A stretch of DNA of 64,000 nt from Erodium maritimum (GCA_963921825.1 OY997592.1:53278336-53342335); one strand, 5' to 3'. Positions 1 to 12,273 are shown, counted from the stretch's first letter. Notes: generated by a model not told the origin, from the letters alone. Numbers and translations: made by a program.

Positions 1-438
1 CGATAGGGTCATGCCCCCGAAGGGTCGATGTGGAGAAGTCAAGGAGCTTCCCAGAGAGGGTGGGCGCGCCATCGGGGGGTTTTGTTGGTGTACGATGATG
101 ACCTGACACTTGGAGGACCTAGTCGGGTTAGGAAGTACTCTCGGACTCAACTCCGGCGACGGAGGAGTCACCGAAGAATATTGTGTGGCGGCGAAGCAAG
201 GGGAAGCAGGTCGTGGAGCCTAGGGTTTTTGAGGAACCAGAGGCTCCGTTGAGCTTGGTACGCGGTTTCCTTGCGAACGCACGACGGGCCTGGGCGGCTG
301 GGCCTACTTGGATCCCGCGGGCAGGGTCCAGACACGGGCTGGAGCGCGTGGTGGTGGGTTCGGGTCGGGTGATCCAGAGCAACGGGGCTCGGGTGCGTGG
401 CGAGGAAATTTCTCGTGGTTTGACCTGATTGCGGCGGG

Positions 439-1976
439 TAGGAGGGGGCATCAGCCGGGGCCCGACAATATTTTCATTATCCGTAACCCAAACTGGGAGG
501 ACCGGTTACCTGAAATCCATAACCGTCACCGCACCGGGTTCAAACGGAAAACCTAAAAACCGACCATCACGGAGCCGGCTGGTTATGGTTTTTAACCGAC
601 CCATTGGGATTTCTTTTGGGCCTTCTGTTAAAGCCCAAAATATTAATAAATAAAAAAGTAACAATTTCTTAAACAACTAAAACAATAAAATCAATGTACA
701 ATAAAAACACAATCAGTTATTACTAGTAATTTACTATTAAGCTATTACATCAAGAAAAACATTTTATAAAAAGTCTTTAATCTAAAATAAAAACGTTCAA
801 GTTAAATACATGCCACAAACAATAAATGATTAAAATGTATGTTTATTCAAGTACAAGGATTTAAATTAAGTTCACTTTAATCAAATAAACTTTGAACTTT
901 AAAATCAAATAAATTCATTAATATTAGTGTCACACGATTGGCAGGATCACATCAGTGTTTCTCCATACGAAGAGCTGCTTCATGATCAAGCTACTGAGTT
1001 GGCAAATCAGGGTGGGGGTGTTCTCTCCGACCATTCTACACCTCAGGATAATTCCCAACTGATTGACTCTTTGATAGGAGAAGTTTTGGAATTTTCAACT
1101 ATGGAGGTTCCGGTACAACAGTTGGAATCGGAGAAGGAGTTGTCGTCAAAGGATAGACCTTGGAGGGATGCCCTCCTCAAACCTCCGTCTTGTCAAAATC
1201 GGGCCCCCTCTCGTCAACCTACAGTTGTGTACCACACTAGGTCGAAAACCCGATCCTTAAGTCGAGAGCGTGCATTAAAGTTTGCGCTTCCTGCTTCATA
1301 TTTGAGGAAGCATCTTCTTGAGGCCACCAAGGCTCCTGCGGACGTAAAGGAGAAGGCTTTTGACGACCCGATCTTGACTTCAGAAGGAGAGGAATGGACC
1401 GAGGATGAAGGCTGATTCCTCTGGTTCTTCCTTGTTTTCTTCTTGGACTTGTCCTCCTTTCTTTAGGCTTTGCCTTTTAGCTCCCGATGTTGGAGTTCCT
1501 TTGTAAGTATTGTTTGGCCTCTGACCTCTAGGCCTTTTCTCCTTGAAAAGTTCTCATTTTAAATAAATTTTCGAGCTCATAAAAAATATTTAATTTATTT
1601 TAATTTGAACAACCAACTTACTACATGACTTTTTATAGGCAAATTTAGGATTAAAAGTAAACTAGTCTCCTATATTTTACCTCTGTTACACTATTAATCT
1701 AAGGTACAAGTGTCAACATTTAATTTAAACCCCTTATAATACTATAACCATCAAGTTAGTAAAACAAAACATAAATTTTTTTATATACACACCTAAAGCC
1801 GATCGGCCGGTTTTTACCGGTTTGGAGGATAAAAAACCGTACCCACCCAAAATGATGTCGGGTTGGTATTTTTTAACCATAACCGTCGCCGGTGACACCG
1901 GTTCGGGTGATTCTAGTGATGGGGACGGCCGGTGACGGTCGGTTTTCGATGACGGCCATATATTTGCCCAGCCCTA
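439..1976. mobile_element. hAT-like DNA transposon, non-autonomous
   Basis: The element starts TAGGAGGGGGCA and its other end, read on the - strand, starts TAGGGCTGGGCA. It is flanked by 8-bp direct repeats GCGGCGGG (431-438) and GCGGCGGT (1977-1984), seven of eight matching. An 8-bp duplication with a TAGGG..GGGCA terminus is typical of plant hAT elements. Both ends are rich in short CCGGT/ACCGG motifs, as hAT subterminal regions often are, while the interior is AT-rich. No transposase is visible, and the interior holds a LINE ORF1 fragment at about 927-1590. Confidence 0.6.
927..1590 (+). mobile_element. LINE ORF1 3' fragment with 3' UTR and tail
   Basis: An open frame of 162 codons (927-1415) ends in an acidic tail and contains TRSKTRSLSRERALK. 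This resembles TRSRTRSFDQERAKG near the end of the ORF1 at 31872-32375 on the other strand, so I read it as the C-terminal end of a plant LINE ORF1 (gag-like) protein. About 175 bp of T-rich 3' UTR follows, with a short A-run after 'cgagctcat' near 1580. There is no ORF2, so this is a truncated or ORF1-only copy. It sits inside the hAT-like element, and I found no clear target duplication. Confidence 0.55.
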
Positions 1977-2075
1977 GCGGCGGTTACTCGTATCATGACA
2001 GATCCTGGGCCGGGTATGGTACATGGGTCGGGTCCTGGTACTGACCCGAATTATGTAGGTCGACCATACTGGGCA

Positions 2076-5000
2076 TGTCACACCCCAATTTCAGTAAACC
2101 GAACTCGGGACGCGAACGTTTAAAAAAAGAAAACACTTTGAAATCATTTCCATTAAAACACTTTACAATACCGGTTTAGTTCAACAAAAGGATAATTACA
2201 ACTCAAAATAAAACGTCCCACAAGCGGACAAAAAGCGAGGTATCCGTCGCTAGACTAAAAGTAACCCGGACTCCCGCCCCTAGCTCTTCAAGCTTCGGAA
2301 GCTCACCTAGTCCGACCTGCGACAAGTACCTATAGGAAAAGCAGCTAGGGGTGAGCGTTCGCTCACCACCACGGATAACAGACTGACTACAGCATAATTA
2401 GCAGACAATGCCGGTAACACCAACAATGAACTCAACACCGGGGAACACTATCCCCAACTTAAGTAACCCGACCGACACCCACACACTGATACTTTCCTCA
2501 ACCGGCTCAACACTCGGACACATAAGGTAGACCCGACACAACGATCGACGACCTCTTCCAAGGACTCAAAAGACTGAAAGCTACACAACACCAAACAAGA
2601 TCACAAAGAATCGCACACCAAACAAGATCACAAAGGATCGCAAACCAGTTGCTCAGTAACCTCCCTCACGCCCTTTACCGATCTCATCAGGTCAGGCGGT
2701 CGACCTGTTGCATTTCCTCGACACAAAGTCGGATCAGACTGTCAACCTATCACACTCACAACCCCGAACCACACACGCGTGGCCAGGACCCCTTTACTGA
2801 TGGGCGGGCCCCCTACCCCGTCTGAACATGCAGACGCGTGTGATCGAGGACCCCCGTTTAATGAAGCGGGCCCACAACCTCAGGTAACCACAATCACTGT
2901 CAACCTATCACACTCACAACCCCGAACCACACACGCGTGGCCAGGACCCCTTTACTGACGGGCGGGCCCCCTACCCCGTCTGAACATGCAGACGCGTGTG
3001 ATCGAGGACCCCCGTTTAATGAAGCGGGCCCACAACCTCAGGTAACCACAATCACAATCACAAACACAGTTCAACAACAGCAACAAAACAAGTTCAGCAC
3101 TCCACAGGCACTCATGGCCACCCAAGACACCAACCCTAAAACACGGACTCAACAGCCCCACAGGCACTCACGGCCTCCCAAAATACACAACAGTAACTCA
3201 CGGCTCAACGACCCCACGGGCACTCACGGCCACTAAAAACCACCAATAGTAACGACACGGGTTCACAACCCCACGGGCACTCACGGCCACCCGAAACACC
3301 AAAACGAAAACACGGGCTCTCATGGCCACCCAAGACTCAGCAATAGTAATACGGGCTCTCAAGGCCACCCAAAACTCAACAATAAACAACACGGCTCTCA
3401 AGGCCACCCAAACTCAACAACAATTAACACGGGCTCTCAAGGCCACCCAAACTCAACAATAAATAACGCACAACAACCTCCGACATAATCGATGCCTCCA
3501 ACAGTCCTAAGATCGCTAGTTTCACAAACAACCTCCGGGCATGGTCATATGCCTCCAGTAATTCAATTATCGCTAAGTTCTCTGCTCCTACGACACTACT
3601 AAGTGTCACATGCCTTTCCAATAATTACTAAGTTCCCGTAACATGCATTTCTAATATTCGATAACCTACTCAACTCACGACACCCCGGTGTCACATGCAA
3701 TTCTACTGTTAACTTTCCCTAGTCAGGGCCGAGATCCGGCTACTTTTCCCTACCTCAACCGAAGAACATCCGCTACGCTTCCTAGCTGCTGACGTTCTGG
3801 CTCACTACCTCCGGGCTCCACTTCGATCGAAGCCGGACGCTAAAGAAAACACGAAAGCCATAGATTAATAACGGTTCCACCGTTAAGTTAAAGGTTACGA
3901 TTAGTCCAGTTTAAATCCGACAGTTGTCTTTTACACTCGAGCGGGATAAAAGTGGGATTACGACGGATCGGGTTCGAGCACCCGCGCACCGAACTCAGAT
4001 TGATCCAAAACCCAGTTAAAACCAATTTTAACTCAAAACCTCTTTGAAACTCCTTTGCTTTATCTAATTTCGACTTTGATTTTAAAACAGAACGATTCTT
4101 TCCTGTTCTTTTCCAAACTCAATATTTTGGTCCAAACCTTTCTAAATCCGATCTGATTTCGTTTTCCCTTTTCGATTTAACTTAACTCAAGTTTAATTTT
4201 AACGACAGACTTTCGTTTTAAAACCCATTTAATTTAACCCGATCTAGTTTTATCAATTATCTTAAGAACGCAAAACTGTTTTTCCCTTTTTCCCTTTTTA
4301 CAATTGTTTTTCGTTTCAACCAAAATTCCTTTTCAATTTCTGTTGGTCTTACAACTTAAACACTTCAGATTCAAATGGAAATCGGTTTAAACCGAGACCA
4401 GATCCAGTTTTAAAACAATTTCCTTTTCTCATTTGAACAGATCTGAGTCGTTTTTAATTACTTTCCCTTTTAACCGATATTTTTCATTAGTTTTGTGCTT
4501 CAACCAAGCTGTGCCCAACTCGTCCAGATCCAAGTAGAAACACAGAGTAAAATCGATCAGATTCAAGGCAAATACGGGACAGAATATAAAGCGGGAAGAC
4601 GTTAAGGAAACGAAATCGACCACCGGCGAAGCCATCGCCGGCGACCAAACTCCGTGGGTGAGATTTCTCACCGTAGGAAAATAGAGGACGGTGGCGGGAT
4701 CTAGGTTTCAGTCGTGGAAGAAGCACGGCGAGCTCTTCGGCTTTGGGAGTGGACGGCGACGACGGCTAAACGGAGAAGAAGGGGAGGAGCTCGGGACGGT
4801 CGTGTCCCAGGCGAGCTTGTCTCGCCGGAGATCTGGAGATGGAGGTCGGGTCTCGGTGAGGAAGAGGGAGGTGGAAGACGAGCTGTGAGTGGGAGGAGGG
4901 ACGGTGACGGCGAGGGTTTCGCCTGAACGGAGAGGAGACGAGGTCGGGTACGAGGAGCGGTTGCTAGATCTGGATGGAGGCGAGCGTAGGGGGCGGAGAA

Positions 5001-5399
5001 GGGCGGCGACGACGGTTTGAGACGAGGAGGAGATGAGGAGAGGGTCGGAGGGGACGAGCTCGGGCTCGGTCGGTGCTGGTGTGGTCGGAATCGAAGAACT
5101 AAGAGGGGGAGAGAGGTCGGGAGGAGTTCGAAGAAGGAGAAGGAGTAAGGGGAGGTCGGCTGCTGCGTGAGAGAGAGGCAGAACATTTAGGGTTTTAACC
5201 CTAAATGTGGGTATAAATACCCAGGCTTGACTCGATTGGGCCTCAGGTGGCTCGGGCCCAAGGACGACTGGGCTGGGCTGGGCCTGCGCGCCTAGCCTGG
5301 TCTAGACCTGCTTTTTTTTTTACCACTTGTTTCAAAAACCTACCCTAAGGTTTTCAAGTTTCAATTTAATACCCTTTTGAAAGCGAAGCGGGTTTTACA
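2076..5399 (-). mobile_element. Long solo LTR, about 3.3 kb
   Basis: Read on the - strand this starts TGTAAAACCCGC and ends GGGGTGTGACA, giving TG...CA ends. The flanking 5-mers GGGCA (2071-2075) and GGGCC (5400-5404) agree at four of five positions. It shares its 3' part, including the GGTGAGCGAACGCTCACC block and the 'gtgcgatcctttgtgatctt' type motif, with the LTR at 36289-39655 on the other strand. A TATA-like tatttatacc lies near 5207-5217 on the - strand. No internal retroelement region, PBS or PPT adjoins it. LTR length fits long-LTR Ty3/gypsy groups such as Tekay/Del, but without coding sequence the family is inference. It is a fossil with imperfect flanks, probably older than its relative. 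Confidence 0.75.
2739..3054. repeat. 158-bp tandem duplication inside the LTR
   Basis: The segment 2739-2896 is repeated directly at 2897-3054 with almost no differences. I see one substitution, in GATGGGCG versus GACGGGCG. The relative at 36289-39655 does not show the same doubling, so it seems to have arisen after the two copies separated. Confidence 0.85.
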
Positions 5400-6142
5400 G
5401 GGCCAGATCCAATCACACAACGGTGGGGGGCTATAAGCACCCTCACCTCCAATAATGAGTCCTCAAGGGTCCAGGGAAGGGTCGGTCGGCTATACCGCCT
5501 CTCTGGAAGTAGGGTGGCAACGGTTCCACCAAAAGTCGACAAGGTTCTTTCCTACCAGTTTGGGGTCAGCACATCCGCGTTTAAGAGCCCTACCAGTATC
5601 AGTCAAGGGAGGACGACGCACCCTGACATCCCGGGGGAGTTATTGGTCCACCGCTGCAAAGATCCACACTAGATCTGCCCGATCACTGCCCCTTTGGTTG
5701 GCTTATGATGTATCGGTGTCCACGGATGCTACCGCAGTTCTCCTGTCCAATCACCCTCTATGTCCAAGAGCAAATTTACTATTCAGTTCTTGTTTTTTCA
5801 ATTCCATTGTAGTTTGTAGTTTCCCTTATGTACTCAAGTGTTGGCAGTTTTGCGAACATTTTGAAGTTATAATATCTCCATTTTCGATAAAAAAAAATAC
5901 CATGTTAAATTATTAATATATACATTCCATGATTTTCGTTGTTTTTCATTACAATGAATCTCGTTCCATAGAGATTAGCTCTATACTATTTTTTTGAGAA
6001 AATGATACCAAATTTTTATATGCTAACAAAAAGATACACCTCATGAACATACATGATCTATAATAATTAAACGTTATAAACTTTAGACCGAAACAAAAAA
6101 TAACATAACCCAATGCATATAAACAGGTGCAACAAGTACAAC

Positions 6143-7290
6143 TTTTTTTTAAACGGTAACGAGACCAAAGTGCACTACTACCAATAGAGGTTACAAAAGG
6201 ACCAAGGTCTTGGGCTCCAGAATATAGTCTGAGTCCCCCTCAGGGTACCCGGCGCTCTTGGACCCGTAGAAATAGTCTGCTTAGCCTTTACAAACACCAA
6301 ATAAATTGAGATCTCATCCGACCGTCCCAAAAAAAAAAAAAAGCCAAACAAACAACAAAGTCCAAAACATAAAGTAAATTCAAATAACATGAAAGTAACT
6401 GAAAATAAGTCCCACAAGAAAAGAAATGAGCCTCTATTGCTTCCAGAGTCTTCTGGGACGAACAAGCACCATCCATCCCGGGTCTAAGCGAATAGGATCA
6501 GGTCCCCTCCCCCTCTCGGGGTCCTCTCAATGGTCCTGGTGGGGCTATTTGGTAGCCCTCGCTCGTTGGTCCTCGCTACCCTCCTCGTCTTTGTTCTTCC
6601 AGTTTTTGATCATCAACCCCCAGAGGGTAGAAACGTTGCACCGTGCATCCCCCAATATCCGGTCGACGAGGGAGTGAAGGTACCAATTGTTTGATGCGAC
6701 AGGGACTTCTTCCAAAGGGACGATAATACCTTCATCGTCCTTATCCAGATCCTCCTCCGCCGGTTGTGTCATTCCCGGAAGGTGGAACTCTCGTGGTGGT
6801 TTCGGGACAACCGATGAAGATACTTCTCCAGTGGCCGGTTGCGCTCAGATCGTTAGGGGCTAGGGCGGGGCTCCGCTCCATTTCGTGGTTGTCGGTGGGA
6901 GTTGCACCCTCGGCCAGATCAGGACAGGCTGCGACCCCGATGGGTTCGGGATAGGCAGAACATAGTTTCCCACCAGCGGTGAGAGCGCCTTTGAGACCGG
7001 TTTCAGTGGAGACGCCCTAGGATTGGAGGTTGGCGTTTGCAGGACGTTTGAGGTCTAGCTTGCATACGGCTATAGCGACATATTTGAATACTGCGGCGGC
7101 TTGTCAATCCCATTGAAACCTTCATTTCCAGGCAAGGGGTCACAGATTTGCTGCTAACCATGGTAGGAATGGTGGAAATGGGAGGGATAAAGGTTGAAAG
7201 TGACCGGTGAATATGAAAATGGGAGACGACAATGGTGGTTTCAAATAACCCTAGCAGAGTAAATAGTCCTCTTAGTCTCTCGGACTCCAA
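6143..7290 (-). mobile_element. LINE ORF1-type retroposon, lacking ORF2
   Basis: A T-run at 6143-6150 marks the 3' poly(A) of a - strand element. Near its 5' half (6545-6772) the frame reads VDRILGDARCNVSTLWGLM, which resembles the start of the DUF4283 gag-like domain of plant LINE ORF1 proteins. A leader with simple sequence precedes it up to about 7290. About 400 bp of non-coding sequence lies between the coding remnant and the tail. There is no reverse transcriptase. No convincing target duplication was found, so the 5' boundary is approximate. Confidence 0.55.
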
Positions 7291-7343
7291 TAGATATACA
7301 CTTATCCCAAAATCTAACTCAATACCTCTTATATTAGAAATAA

Positions 7344-7672
7344 GGGGTAACCATGGGTCCTAACCTCCTTTGAGGTTTGTTTTGGCGATCTTAACTGGGC
7401 TTGACCTTTCCTTGCACTTCCCAACTGTGACCTTTCCATTTTTTGCGCAAACTAACATTTTCTGTCTATTTTGACGATTCCGTTAAAAAAATGCTACTGT
7501 GCACGTGACCAGCACGTGTCAAAAACCTAACGGATTCCGTTAAAATAGACAGAAATTGTTAGTTTTCGCAAAAAAAAAAAGTCAAACGTAGTTGGGAAGT
7601 GCAAGGAAAGGTCAAGCTCAGTTAAGATCGCTAAAACAAACCTCAAAGGGGGCTAGGACCCATGGTTTCCCC
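7344..7672. mobile_element. Foldback MITE, Mutator-like, 329 bp
   Basis: A perfect 9-bp direct repeat TAGAAATAA flanks the element (7335-7343 and 7673-7681). The ends are GGGGTAACCATGGGTCCTA and, on the other strand, GGGGAAACCATGGGTCCTA. The two halves are complementary almost to the centre near 7505-7510, so the single strand would fold into one long hairpin. The 9-bp duplication and the long inverted repeats point to a non-autonomous MULE. It contains no coding sequence. Confidence 0.88.
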
Positions 7673-7802
7673 TAGAAATAATATTAATATTAAGAAAAAC
7701 CCAACTAAACAGGTAATAAGAAATCTTGAAAATTAACTAAAACTCAAATAAAAATTAAAGTTTTAGTTTTAGTTTTATTTATCATAATGGATATATATTT
7801 TT

Positions 7803-8232
7803 GGGTTAATTCCATCTGAATACCTTAACTTTTTATATTTCATTTAGAATACTCTAAATTTTTTGTGTCATTTTAATACCCTGAACTTTTATTAATTCAT
7901 TTAGAGTACCCTAAATTTTTTTTTGTCACCTCAGTACCCTAAACTTTCATTAATTCCACTTTATTATCCACCGTTAACTTTACCCTAAATTTGGTTGTTA
8001 GTGAGGAGTATTACGATTATTTTACCTCTTTTAGATGTAAAATCAAATGGAAAGTTGACGGTGGGTTTTGAAATAGAATTAATGAAAGTTTACGGTACTG
8101 AAGTGACACACAAAATATTTAAGATACTCTAAATGTATTAGTAGAAGTTTAGGGTACTGCGATGACAAAAAAAAATTAAGAATACTCTAAATGAAATATA
8201 AAACGTATAAGGTACATAGATGAAATTATCTC
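7803..8232. mobile_element. Foldback MITE, about 430 bp, older
   Basis: The left end (GGGTTAATTCCATCTGAATA) and the right end read on the - strand (GAGATAATTTCATCTATGTA) are imperfect inverted repeats. The arms share a recurring TACCCTAAA motif and pair across a centre near 8010. TATTTTT occurs on both sides (7796-7802, 8233-8239) and may be the remnant of a target duplication. It is likely a degraded MULE-type MITE and has no coding content. Confidence 0.65.
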
Positions 8233-8261
8233 TATTTTTTTAACATGATACTATAAAATTA

Positions 8262-10609
8262 TTAATTAAAAAACTCTTTCTCGCTTGTCGAGAAACCCTG
8301 CCCGATAAATTCTAGCCCTATGGCCTCCTCTACTCTAGCCACCGCCGTCGCCGACTTGCCAGCCAATGGTGGACCTGTCCTGTCGCGTTTGCCCAGGTGC
8401 AGCCCTCGGTACTTGTACCGCCGCCTCGTCCCTCCTCGGACGTGGTGCCCCCGCCAGATAAGAAGATGGCGTAGGCCTAGCCAACCGGACAAGACATCCT
8501 CTTCTCTCCCTCTTTTCCCTCTTCTCTCTGCTCTGGCTATGATGGAGGGCTCTATCTCCCTCGGCTAAGCAACCCCGACACATAAACCCCGTTGAGGTCG
8601 GCCGCATAAAACCTTAGGGCTTGCATCTCCTACAAGCAAGCCTAGGGCATTGATTCTTCAACCTCCATCTGACTTGGTGGTCGCAGCGGCTACGATTAAT
8701 CCCCCTCCACAAGGAGCAGGACCGGTTAGGGTTCCGATCCCTTTGGACATAATTGAGGTCGCCCTTGCGTCTCCTGCAAGTAATCCTACGGAGGCGCCTC
8801 CTCAGACATTTGTTGTGCCGGTGGTCGTGGTGGAGAGGGGGAAACCTCGGATAAGTGTCGGACCCCTGTGGTTCCTCCTAGCTTTGTTCCCTTGGCAGTC
8901 TCTCCTCCTGCTGCGGCGACATTGAAGAACACCGAACGGGACCTGGTTTCTTCATCTCCACGCTTTCGCGATCTTGCCCGATGGAAGGCTCCGATGTAGG
9001 AACTAGAACGGATGTTGTTGTGGGAACTACGTGGGGGAGGGCTTACCCCGAACTTTGACCGGATCCCCATCGTACATGCTGCTCTGAATCTGCCCCCGGG
9101 AGTGGTTCGGCGTTGACGGGTCTACAAGTCCAGAGATGTTGGGTCCACCTCGGAGCCTCCACCGATGGAGCCAACCTTGGAGATTAACCTCAACAATATC
9201 CAGGACGGTTTCTCGGTCTGCTCGCTGAATATGAGGAGGAGGTGGAGGTCGTGATGCTGATTGCATCACTTAGCCCCTCACTATTGGCCCGCTAATAATT
9301 TGCTATGATGGGGAAATTGTGGGCGGCTAAACTACCTCGGAAGGACGTGCTGCTCCGAGTCATCACCAGGGTATGAAGAAAAGCCGCGGAGGGTCTGGTC
9401 ATCAAGGACATCGGGCCAGGGGAATTCGGTTTCTACTTTGAGATTGAGGATGCGCGTACGTGGGTCCGTAGAAACAAACCCTGATGCTTTGACGGTCGTC
9501 CTCTCCTCCTTGGGGACTTGGATCTGATGGCTAGCGAGCCTCCTGCCTTGGACCGGCTCCAACTCTAAGCCCATGCTCACAGTCTCCCTCCGTTGGTGCG
9601 AACCAAGACAACGGGGAGACGATCAGCTATGTGTTGGGGCTGAGCGTTGAAGTGCCATTTGATAAGTGGGGCACATGGTTGGGAGGAACTGTTCGAATCA
9701 GATTCTGGCATCTGATGGAGCGTCCCTTCCACCGTCATCTCCTGCTCCAATTTCGGGAATTTTCGGAACCAATTCATGTAACTCTCACATACTCTAAGTT
9801 GCGTGACTTATGTGAAATTGTGGGATGATTGAACATGGCATAAAGGAGTCAACCCGGGAAGTGGTGGGAACCCCGCGGTTTGACTCTTTGATGCTAGAGT
9901 ATCACAGGGATCGGGACAAGAAGGTATACGCGACGGATTGGATACCGGTATCCGCGACTACTGCACTTAAGGGACCATTGTATCGAGGCAGCGGGTCGAT
10001 GGTATCCCCGACTACTACACCTAATAGTGCGAGTCCTCAGGGCGACACTCGGCCCCGCTTGGTGGATCTGGGCTGGAAAAATTTGGTGATCGGCCGGATC
10101 TCTGGTGACCGGAAGCCTGACACCTCGACCCTGCTTGTGCGCAGAGATGGAAGCGGACCTGAAACTGTGTCTGGGTTTTGTACATGGCAGGAGTTGAGGG
10201 AGTGAAACGGGGTTCCACTGGTGAACCTCAAGAGGATCAAGAGCGGGCGGGAAATCATTCTCACATGGAGGAATGAAAGGAATCCAGTTCTCCAGGGACT
10301 AGGTCTGGGAGGGGTCCTTGGTTAGAGCGCTGTCTCCCGATGAAGTGTATGATAGCAGGTTCGGTCATATACTGTGCATGTAGTGTTTAGGCCAGACCTC
10401 GAGCAGCCTAGTCTACTTGGTTTAGTTCTACTTTTGTTATATAGCCTTTGTGGCACTCCGTTCAATAGCGTCAGTAGTGGTTATAATTTAACAAGAATTG
10501 TGACATCATTGTGTTTTATGTCTGTTCTTTGTGGTCAGGGATTTAACCTCAATGCACTCATATGTAAGGAACTTTAAGTTAATGAAATTGCCTCTTTCGC
10601 TCAAAAGAA
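8262..10609 (+). mobile_element. LINE ORF1-type retroposon, lacking ORF2
   Basis: A GC-rich 5' region (from about 8300) leads into broken frames near 9430-9560 that include ARTWVRRNKP and CFDGRPLLLGDLDLM. These recall the WxFxGxLLxL segment of the DUF4283 gag-like domain of plant LINE ORF1. Downstream comes a retroposon-type 3' UTR ending in A-rich sequence at about 10602-10618. ATAAAATTA occurs at both edges (8253-8261 and 10610-10618) and may be the target duplication. There is no reverse transcriptase, and the frames carry several stops, so it is decayed. Confidence 0.55.
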
Positions 10610-10619
10610 ATAAAATTAA

Positions 10620-10928
10620 CAATTTAAGACATACTATTTGGGATTTAAGACGAATCAGATTAAACAATTAAGTTTGGTTACTATCGAAGGCTGAAGTGAA
10701 GTAGCTGCCCAATCAATAATGAGGGCATCTATAGCAAGTGGGAAAACTCTTTTTCATATTTCGGTCAGCAAAATGCAAAATGGAAGAGAGTAAAATAAAA
10801 ATAAAACTTGTTACCATCCAAGGCCAGACTTTCTATATATATAGGTGGCTGGAGCAGGTCAAAATATCTACATAAACATTCTCAACTTCATATATTTGAT
10901 AATCGTAACCAGTATTAAAATATAGATA
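10620..10928 (+). promoter_or_regulatory. MYB upstream region with TATA box
   Basis: The stretch between the retroposon tail and the MYB start codon is AT-rich. TATATATATA at 10834-10843 is a good TATA box about 90 bp upstream of the ATG, giving a 5' UTR of roughly 50-60 nt. The retroposon at 8262-10609 ends only about 320 bp upstream of the ATG, so the native promoter is short or the insertion lies inside it. Confidence 0.6.
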
Positions 10929-12273
10929 ATGGATGGGTTGATGATTTCAAGGGGTTTAAGAAAAGGTTCATGGACTGAGGAAGAAGATCATCTCCTCCGG
11001 AAATGCATCCTCTCGTTCGGGGAGGGAAGATGGCACCAAGTCCCCTCCAGAGCAGGTTCGTTAGTTGCCCTAGTTCCGATAATCTACTTTATTCCTCGTC
11101 CATTTTTATTTATCCGATTCAAACTTTATTCTTTGGATCAACAACCTTAAACCCTAACCCTCGGACGAAAAAATATATCCGTACTTTCGACCAGAATGAT
11201 TCGTGATCATTGATATGGAGTTTATTTATAATAAACTTTTGCGAATGAAAATGAAACAAAAAAGAAATTTCTTTGTGGGTATATAGGTCTGAACCGATGC
11301 CGGAAAAGCTGTAGAATGAGGTGGTTGAATTATTTAAAGCCATGTATCAAAAGGGGAGAGTTCGAAGAGGATGAAGTTGATCTTATCATCAAGCTTCACA
11401 GGCTCTTGGGGAACAGGTAATCAACTATTTTTGTGTATGTAATCTATATACTTGATACATGAATATACGTTTTTAATGTATATATAATTGTTGCACCTTT
11501 AATACCATAACATATACCTGAGTTATTATGTGCCGGGTATGGTCCGGTCATCTTAAAATCGGTTCATTCAAAATTAGTATGATGATAGATGAATTGTCGA
11601 TTTGATGGAAATTTTGTTTAAATCTGAAATTCTAGAATCAAATTCACCTAACATATAAATACGTAATAAAATATGTGTATTATAGGAAACATCATATGAA
11701 ATGATAATCTGTCGAATATTATTTCATTACGTTTCTGAATATGTACTATACATATGCAGATGGTCATTGATTGCTGGGAGGATTCCGGGTAGAACAGATA
11801 ACGACATAAAGAACTATTGGAACACCCATTTGAAACCTGAGAAGCAGCAACATAAGAACAAAAGGACAATACACAAGAATAGGAGGACTGGTTCAGCTGC
11901 TGGGGTCAAAGAAAAGCAATTAATTGACTCGGACAATGTCAATCCCGTCAAAACTATTGTGTTTAAACCCCGCGCTCGAACCTTCTCTAAGACATCTTCA
12001 TGGGTTTGGAAGAGCGATGATGTTAACAACGTTAATGGTAATAGCCATGAGTACACTTCTTTGGAGATTCAAAACCAAGTAGCGTCCATGGAGTCGATCA
12101 ACGAGGATCTCATGCACGACTCTAGTAAGTGGTGGGAGAGCTTGTTGTTCGACAAAGAAGACGACGTTAACGATCATGAAACTTGCGTCCATAGTAATTG
12201 GTGGGAGAGTTTGCTACTCAACAATGATGAGCTCAATGACTGCGAAAAAGGGATGGTTGAATCTCATTTGTAG
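10929..12273 (+). CDS. R2R3-MYB transcription factor, subgroup-6 (anthocyanin) type
   Basis: Three exons, 10929-11055, 11287-11416 and 11760-12273, with GT..AG introns join to 771 bp, giving 256 residues. R2 (about 11-61) has W15, W35 and W55. R3 (62-110) has F68, W87 and W106. The second intron falls between GN-R and W in R3, its usual place in this family. D74-L75-x2-K78-x3-L82-x6-L89-x3-R93 matches the bHLH-interaction motif, so a nuclear MYB-bHLH-WD40 complex is expected. KPRARTF at 155-161 matches the subgroup-6 KPRPR[S/T]F motif of PAP/AN2-type activators of anthocyanin genes. The R3 box reads DNDI where most eudicot activators have ANDV. The C-terminus carries WWESLL twice, about 20 residues apart. 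No stop or frameshift is seen, so it looks functional. A repressor or a proanthocyanidin regulator is the main alternative. A 1.06-kb palindrome lies 109 bp past the stop. Confidence 0.93.

Larger units (their letters stand above)
1..5899 (+). mobile_element. LINE-related retroposon copy, split by two later insertions
   Basis: Three separated pieces (1-430, 1985-2075 and 5400-5899) read as one GC-rich retroposon once the hAT-like element (439-1976) and the LTR (2076-5399) are set aside. The last piece closely matches the - strand sequence at 49701-50180: the same 'ctataagcaccctc' block, the same segment encoding GGRRTLT, a shared 'cggatgctaccgcagt' block, and a 3' end running into an A-run at about 5889-5897. 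The 5' end lies outside the window. No long conserved ORF survives in it. The LINE relationship is inferred from the A-rich tail and from the related copies at 40247-42655 and 49701-50825. Confidence 0.6.

Noticed and set aside
2937-3407. Open frames with repeated TQDT/HSRPP-like peptides
   Set aside because: They come from the repeats inside the long LTR and occur on both strands; no gene-like structure.
4701-5186. 161-codon Pro/Ser/Arg-rich frame
   Set aside because: Lies in the GC-rich leader part of the LTR, low complexity, no recognised domain.
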